From an uncultured Bacteroidota bacterium (lineage in GTDB: Bacteria > Bacteroidota > Bacteroidia > Chitinophagales > Chitinophagaceae): a stretch of 10,100 bases of DNA. The stretch is from assembly GCA_903913355.1 (NCBI GenBank), contig CAIWKU010000560.1:1-10100 (forward strand), given 5' to 3'. The position numbers and the translations under genes were made by a program. Below, piece after piece: positions 6,053 through 10,100 of the stretch (the first letter of the stretch is position 1; each line of letters opens with the position of its first letter). The notes beneath the pieces are model-generated. The model made no database searches. It was not told the origin of the DNA and worked only from the letters and a program-made list of their open reading frames with translations.

Positions 6053-7027
6053 TTATTTAACCTTAGTGAAAATATCTATGCCCAGTAATCTCATCTGGGT
6101 AAAATTCCCGTCTGCATCTTTATTAAAAAGTAATGAATAGGATTCCTCGTTGTTATAAAAGTAAGTATCTGTTTGTGGAGTAAGACTGATCTCTTTCCCA
6201 TCCCATAATTGTTTTACTACGAGTTGCTGGCCTTTGGCAGTAAGTTGCAATAAATTATCCGGATCATCTTTAAACTGGTATTTCCCTTCAAACACTTTCA
6301 ACTGTTCATTAGTAAGATGTACTGGAACAATTTTTGTCCAGTTATCTCTTTTATTAACAAGGGCCTGGTTAATCACACCATTTGCATCCTTACTAAAAAC
6401 AAGTGAAAATAAAGTCTGGTCTTTGATAAAAAAACTCAGTTCGGTTTCGGGCAATAAAGCCTGTTCAGTTCCATCCCAATGTTGTTTCAATATCAATTGA
6501 TTCTGTTTTACTGTAAACTGGATAAATCTTTGTTGTTGGTTATTTTGCAAAGAATAGGTACCCTCGAGCGGTTTCAGTTGCTCGGGAGTATGTTTCATTT
6601 CTAGTTTTACAATCGGTTTATAATCCGCAACCCTTGTCCATAGATCATTATTTCCCAAAGACAATTGAGAAACAGATCCCGTAGAATCTTTCTTAAAGAG
6701 CAAACGAAGCGGTCTTTCTTCAGGTGCTATCGCGCTAACAAAATTGAGTTCGGTTTCCGGTAGAAAATTCATCTGGTTATTATTCCATAACCTTTTACAC
6801 ATGATGCCGTTACCGCTGGGAGCTACTGTAATCTGCACATACATATCCTTATTCTTGGGGTTTTGAAAAAATCCCTCCAAAGGTTTTAATTGTGATGGAT
6901 TTAGCTGAATCGTTTTGGTAAGTTCTATTCCGAATTTTGGTGTTTCCTGCGCATTTGCCTGTTCTACGATTAACTGACTGCCTGCAAGAGAAACTGTCAG
7001 CAGAAACAAATATTTAGCATATTTCAT
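6053..7027 (-). CDS. Secreted protein with three tandem ~90-residue DUF3471-like domains
   Basis: From the ATG at 7025-7027 this is a 324-residue exported protein. It begins MKYAKYLFLLTV and has a signal peptide ending near ANA-Q. An in-frame TTG eight codons upstream (7051) would put polar residues before the signal and is less likely. The mature part is three copies of one unit at about residues 42-133, 142-233 and 237-324. Each has QLK-x-x-EG near its start, a central W followed by [DN][GN], a PxT motif before an aromatic strand, then LxF-x-KD-x-x-G and an end like WTKV. This pattern recalls the C-terminal DUF3471 domain of beta-lactamase-family proteins, but no catalytic domain is attached. 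Function is unknown; a periplasmic or surface binding role is possible. It lies 53 bp downstream of the ApbE-DUF2271 gene on the same strand and is probably co-transcribed with it. Confidence 0.75.
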   Translation of the reverse strand: MKYAKYLFLLTVSLAGSQLIVEQANAQETPKFGIELTKTIQLNPSQLKPLEGFFQNPKNKDMYVQITVAPSGNGIMCKRLWNNNQMNFLPETELNFVSAIAPEERPLRLLFKKDSTGSVSQLSLGNNDLWTRVADYKPIVKLEMKHTPEQLKPLEGTYSLQNNQQQRFIQFTVKQNQLILKQHWDGTEQALLPETELSFFIKDQTLFSLVFSKDANGVINQALVNKRDNWTKIVPVHLTNEQLKVFEGKYQFKDDPDNLLQLTAKGQQLVVKQLWDGKEISLTPQTDTYFYNNEESYSLLFNKDADGNFTQMRLLGIDIFTKVK

Positions 7028-7080
7028 ACTACGATCATTTACTATTTTCAAACCCTACTCTTTACTAAAAAAGTTTACTA

Positions 7081-8604
7081 TTATTTTTTCTTACACTCAA
7101 TAGAAGCAGCTGCAATCTCAACATTCCCCGCAAGGGTAATTTGCTTAGGTGATTCATTCCAGTCAAACTCCTGACGCATTAACTGGTAAGTACCATGTTC
7201 CCTGGATGCTTCAATTTTGAGTGTGTATTTACCCGGCTTCACGACTTCTCCTTTATCATCTTTTCCATCCCATTTAACGGTATATTTTCCGGCAGAGCGG
7301 GTAGCGCTGGTGATAGAAGAATAGAAATTTTTATCGGAAGTATATAATCCCCTGTATTTAAGATACCATGATTTTAATTCAGGCATATAGCGATCAGTTG
7401 CATGCCAAACTGAAATGGTTCTGACAGCGGCATGATTCTCATCTTCTACCCAAACTGCCACATAAGGTCTTTTGGCAAAGCCTTCTTTTTGGAGATTGAT
7501 TTCGAGATTTACCAGTAGTTCATATTCATTGGCCCAACCGGCATTAGTCCATTTGATTTGATTGTTTAATGCAGCTTCGGCCTTGTTTTCTAAAGGTAAT
7601 GCTAAGGAAGCCCATCCTTTACTTTGAATCCGTTCACCGTCACGTGTAATGATCAGGTATTCTGCACCCGGAACTTTTGAAGCCAATTGCTCGCTTTCAG
7701 ACGGGTTCATCACATTAAATGCTGTAGCCAATGCCCCAGCATCCGTTGCATTATCGGCAACCACTGTGGCACTAAGAATATTATCTGCCGGTATACCGGT
7801 GCGCGGGTCAACAATATGAGAATACCAATGACCCTCAATCAATTCCCCTCTTCTGTAATTACCACTGGTGGCAACTGCTTTATTACGTATCAGTAATTGA
7901 TCAAGTGGCCTTTCATTTTCTGCATCTGCTTTAGGATCGCTGATTTGAATAGTTTCTGATAGATTTCCAGATACCACCAGGTCGCCTCCAATATTAATGA
8001 CAACTGCCTCTGTTTTAGGAGAAGCCAAAGCAGCAGCTGTAGCCTGTTTTATAATATAGCTTTTTACAAATGAATTCAGCATTAATGGTGCATTACTCAT
8101 ATGAATGGCCGTATGGTTATTAGGGTCAAGTAGCCAATGCGTTTTCTGAACTTCTGCAACTGATTGAGCCAATTCTGTTTCGGTTGGTAATTTTTGTTTA
8201 CCCGCCGCCTGCTTCCAAAGTTTGGTAATTACTTCTGCAGAAGCATCCAGTGCGCCATTGCTTTTTACTCTCCATTCATCAAAAAGGGAAAGCACTTCAA
8301 ATAATTCTGGTGAAATGGCAACTGCTTTTTGAGAAGTGTGCATCCACTGACTGAATTCACTTCCTGCATCATATGCACTTAATATTTTAGATAGTCTGTT
8401 GATTTCATGTTTAGCCGCTGTTTCTGCTACTGTTGCTGCCTGTTGGGATGACGCCACCACTTTTACTTCCATTGAGGTACCCAATACATTCTCAAAATGA
8501 GAAACATACATGTGTTTATTGCTGGTTTTGGGATTCGGTGCAGCTATGCCCATCGATACCAATAGAGAAAATGCAAGAAAACAGGAAAAAATAAGACGTT
8601 TCAT
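7081..8604 (-). CDS. Exported ApbE-DUF2271 fusion protein
   Basis: The ATG at 8602-8604 gives 507 residues starting with the signal peptide MKRLIFSCFLAFSLLVSM. The longer open frame to 8700 would bury it behind 32 residues. Residues 32-340 form an ApbE (FAD:protein FMN transferase) domain: SAYDAGSEFS (76-85), GALDASAEV (117-125), GGD (206-208), ATSG (245-248), SHIVDPRTG (262-270) and TDAGALATAF (287-296). The usual flavin-contact motif DLGGIAKGY is replaced by MLNSFVKSY (175-183): the lysine and tyrosine remain but the glycines and aspartate do not. Residues 360-482 match DUF2271: RPYVAVWVED (379-388), SVWHATDRYMPELKSWY (398-414), ATRSAGKY (434-441), WDGKDDKGEV (445-454), GKYTLKIEASREHG (458-471). 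DUF2271 proteins occur near ApbE and PepSY genes in flavin-linked redox loci, which makes the fusion plausible. Whether it still transfers FMN cannot be told from the sequence. Confidence 0.85.
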   Translation of the reverse strand: MKRLIFSCFLAFSLLVSMGIAAPNPKTSNKHMYVSHFENVLGTSMEVKVVASSQQAATVAETAAKHEINRLSKILSAYDAGSEFSQWMHTSQKAVAISPELFEVLSLFDEWRVKSNGALDASAEVITKLWKQAAGKQKLPTETELAQSVAEVQKTHWLLDPNNHTAIHMSNAPLMLNSFVKSYIIKQATAAALASPKTEAVVINIGGDLVVSGNLSETIQISDPKADAENERPLDQLLIRNKAVATSGNYRRGELIEGHWYSHIVDPRTGIPADNILSATVVADNATDAGALATAFNVMNPSESEQLASKVPGAEYLIITRDGERIQSKGWASLALPLENKAEAALNNQIKWTNAGWANEYELLVNLEINLQKEGFAKRPYVAVWVEDENHAAVRTISVWHATDRYMPELKSWYLKYRGLYTSDKNFYSSITSATRSAGKYTVKWDGKDDKGEVVKPGKYTLKIEASREHGTYQLMRQEFDWNESPKQITLAGNVEIAAASIECKKK

Positions 8605-8752
8605 TAAGAAAATTTTGAATTGATATAAAATATGCTGAAAATCAACGATTTGATTTAAAAATACTAAACTGTTTTTAGTTAGGGAAATATTCTTTAGCAA
8701 GGGTTGCCATTCAGATAAAACAGAACTGCAAGCCAGTAGAATTCATGAAAAT

Positions 8753-9382
8753 TTAATAATGAGAAAGAATAAAAATGCTAATAATACCCCCCTGTTCCGA
8801 AGATCTTCCTGTTTGCAAAATCGTTTTTTTGATAAAAGGCTGAATACTCTCAACAAAAGCAGTGGCAGTAATTCGTTGAGGGGTGGCTAAAATAATAGTT
8901 GTACCCTGTGCTAAGAATTTATTGATCACTAACAGTAAAGGAGCAAACTGATCTGGCGCATAATTGATATCGCTCAATAATACGGTATCTACTTTGATCC
9001 CATCCGGGAAATCATTCCAATCCAGACAACGGGCTTTTACATGTTGCAGATCCAGCAGTTGGATATTTTTCTCGATAAGCTTTACGGCTTCTGTTGCATG
9101 ATCACTAATCATCATTTCTGAAGCAATAGCTGCCATGGTAAAAGAGGGCAATCCAATACCAGCGCCCAATTCCAACACATGCTTCCCTTCTATCCAATGC
9201 GGTTCTTTTTGTAAAAATGCAGTCATTTCAATTGCAGAAGGCCAGATTTTCGCCCAAAAAGGAAATGGCGTTGACTCATCTTTCAACCGTAGATATTCAT
9301 AAGTTGGTTTTACCAGATCAGGATCGGGAATGTAAAGAGAGAGCCCGTTTTCGAATTTGGCCAGTATCTGGGGGTAGAGCAT
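8753..9382 (-). CDS. Class I SAM-dependent methyltransferase (METTL/Nnt1-like)
   Basis: This 209-residue cytoplasmic protein has the seven-strand SAM methyltransferase fold. The SAM-binding motif I is VLELGAGIGLPS (69-80). The acidic loop after strand 2 is ISDHATEAVKLIEKN (92-106). A DWND (121-124) precedes SDINYAPDQF (137-146), the motif IV/post-IV region. Upstream, FPFWAKIWPSA (40-50) is the W-x-x-P element typical of the predicted methyltransferases related to METTL21 and Nnt1, many of which modify lysines of proteins. The substrate is unknown. It starts at ATG 9380-9382 and ends 148 bp before the ApbE-DUF2271 start, so it may or may not share a transcript with it. The palindromic repeat at 9406-9491 lies in its upstream region. 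Length is normal for the group. Confidence 0.85.
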   Translation of the reverse strand: MLYPQILAKFENGLSLYIPDPDLVKPTYEYLRLKDESTPFPFWAKIWPSAIEMTAFLQKEPHWIEGKHVLELGAGIGLPSFTMAAIASEMMISDHATEAVKLIEKNIQLLDLQHVKARCLDWNDFPDGIKVDTVLLSDINYAPDQFAPLLLVINKFLAQGTTIILATPQRITATAFVESIQPFIKKTILQTGRSSEQGGIISIFILSHY

Positions 9383-9405
9383 AAAGTAATGAGAGGAAGG
9401 TAAAG

Positions 9406-9491
9406 GAATATCGAACAGACGAACAAGGAATGATGAATATCGAGTTCATTATTTCGATATTCATCATTCCTTGTTCGATATTCATCTGTTC
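9406..9491. repeat. Palindromic intergenic repeat built from a GAATATCGA 9-mer
   Basis: The 9-mer GAATATCGA occurs twice on the plus strand (9406-9414, 9435-9443) and twice on the minus strand (9454-9462, 9475-9483). Arms 9420-9443 and 9454-9477 are a perfect 24-bp inverted repeat with a 10-nt loop; an outer GAACAG/CTGTTC pair (9413-9418, 9486-9491) extends it after a bulge. No T-run follows in either direction, so it is not a standard terminator. It separates the stop of the DUF2911 gene (9501) from the start of the methyltransferase (9382). Similar AAGGAATGATGAATATCGAA-type strings recur between genes in Bacteroidota genomes as I remember them, so a dispersed REP-like repeat is the best guess. 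Confidence 0.85.
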
Positions 9492-9500
9492 TACGGGTGA

Positions 9501-10100
9501 TTATTTTTTTGCTTGTGCAATCACCTCATTATTTAAACGCACATATTCATCCGTTTTCATATCGGCAGCAAATTTTGCTCCTTGTTCGGCCGTTGCTATT
9601 GCCGCGGCTTTATCTCCTTTTTTCAATAGCACTCGTGCCTTCCATAGCTTTGGTACGAATGGCGGAAAGTTTTTATCTTTTTCCAGTTCTGTTGCCCAGG
9701 CTAAAGCTTTGTCCATGTCTTTGTTGTTGTTGTAATAATAGATCAACGCTTCATAATAAGGTTTTTTGTCGGTATTCATAGCAGAATCAATCCGTGCCAT
9801 TACTTTAGTATCAATATCCGTGGTCATATGAATAACAAACCCGCTATGCTCCCACATCATCTGGAGATCGCAACTTGCTGGTGTGACATTTGTAAAAGCA
9901 AGCGTCATCGTTTCGGTTAACTGTGTCAAATGCTCTGTTTTCACTTTGAAGCGTAAAAAATCATCGGTGGATTTATACGTATATGCGCCCCATTGTTTGG
10001 ATTGTTTACTCAGTATAATTGTCCACTCCTGTTCACCGGGGATACTTAATAATCCGTATTCTCCTGCAGGCACTTTATTACCATCCATGGTTACATCATC
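9501..10100 (-). CDS. DUF2911 domain protein with helical C-terminus (5' end missing)
   Basis: The frame is open from the right window edge to TAA at 9501-9503, giving 200 residues of an incomplete protein. It begins DDVTMDGNKVPAGEYGLLSI. The apparent ATG at 10088 is an internal methionine inside the domain, not the start. KVPAGEYGLLSIPG, then EWTIILSK, QWGAYTYKSTDDFLRFKV and DLQMMWEHSGFVIHM are hallmarks of DUF2911, a beta-sandwich domain of exported Bacteroidota proteins whose function is unknown. After it, about residues 110-200 are helical and TPR-like (YYEALIYYYNNNKDMDKALAWA, LWKARVLLKKGDKAAAIATAEQGAKFA; given here in part), ending in a lysine pair. Full-length members usually have a signal peptide and about 80-100 more N-terminal residues. 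It precedes the methyltransferase on the same strand, separated by the palindromic repeat. Confidence 0.88.
   Translation of the reverse strand, partial: DDVTMDGNKVPAGEYGLLSIPGEQEWTIILSKQSKQWGAYTYKSTDDFLRFKVKTEHLTQLTETMTLAFTNVTPASCDLQMMWEHSGFVIHMTTDIDTKVMARIDSAMNTDKKPYYEALIYYYNNNKDMDKALAWATELEKDKNFPPFVPKLWKARVLLKKGDKAAAIATAEQGAKFAADMKTDEYVRLNNEVIAQAKK

Noticed and set aside
7028..7051. TTG start at 7051 for the triple-domain protein
   Set aside because: The ATG at 7027 gives a proper signal peptide directly; the extra eight residues add nothing recognisable.
8605..8700. N-terminal extension of the ApbE-DUF2271 frame to 8700
   Set aside because: It would place 32 non-conserved residues in front of a complete signal peptide; ATG at 8604 fits far better.
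9406..9491. CRISPR array or insertion-sequence ends
   Set aside because: The units are short, lie in both orientations, have no regular unique spacers, and no cas gene or transposase is nearby.
9406..9491. Intrinsic terminator for the DUF2911 gene
   Set aside because: The stem is long, but no T-run follows it on the minus strand and the stem core is A+T-rich.
9430..9781. Plus-strand open frames of about 95-101 codons with hydrophobic stretches
   Set aside because: They are antisense to the well-supported DUF2911 coding sequence and begin inside the palindromic repeat.

Overview
This 10.1 kb window looks like a chromosomal segment of a Bacteroidota bacterium, most likely a member of the Chitinophagaceae. 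That placement is inference. It rests on moderate A+T content, A-rich leaders with no strong Shine-Dalgarno sequences, and typical families: DUF2911, DUF2271, a DUF5362-like membrane protein, bactofilins, and Tat-exported Gfo/Idh/MocA and hydroxypyruvate-isomerase-like proteins. No rRNA, tRNA, CRISPR array, transposase or phage gene was seen. No gap between genes is longer than about 185 bp.

Left block (1-4685). A minus-strand gene for a small membrane protein is cut by the window edge. It is preceded by a Tat-exported TIM-barrel protein of the hydroxypyruvate isomerase type, also on the minus strand. Divergent from these, on the plus strand, run an exported ApbE flavin transferase, a secreted SUMF1/FGE-fold protein without the catalytic cysteine pair, and a Tat-exported Gfo/Idh/MocA oxidoreductase. 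The last two are only 13 bp apart. The block resembles an exported module for oxidation and isomerisation of sugars, but no substrate can be read from the sequence. It ends in a perfect 28-bp hairpin that probably terminates transcription from both sides.

Middle block (4625-6025). Two divergent paralogous bactofilins share a 185-bp intergenic region. Each is closed on its outer side by a perfect long-stem terminator (28 bp and 23 bp), so the pair forms its own transcriptional island. Bactofilins polymerise into membrane-associated filaments. No peptidoglycan hydrolase, a common bactofilin partner, lies beside them.

Right block (6053-10100). All genes are on the minus strand. Read in the direction of transcription they are a DUF2911/helical-repeat protein (5' end outside the window), a SAM-dependent methyltransferase, an exported ApbE-DUF2271 fusion with an altered flavin-binding motif, and a secreted protein built from three copies of an approximately 90-residue domain. 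Between the first two lies a dense palindromic repeat (9406-9491) made of copies of a 9-mer. It looks like a dispersed intergenic repeat.

For several genes the longest reading frame is not the likely gene. Starts were moved to 1164 (TTG), 7027 (ATG) and 8604 (ATG) because each places a clean signal peptide at the N terminus. No clearly new defence, mobile or biosynthetic system is visible. The points most worth checking are the divergent second ApbE, the exported sugar-oxidoreductase cluster with a cysteine-less FGE fold, the insulated bactofilin pair, the triple-domain secreted protein and the palindromic repeat.
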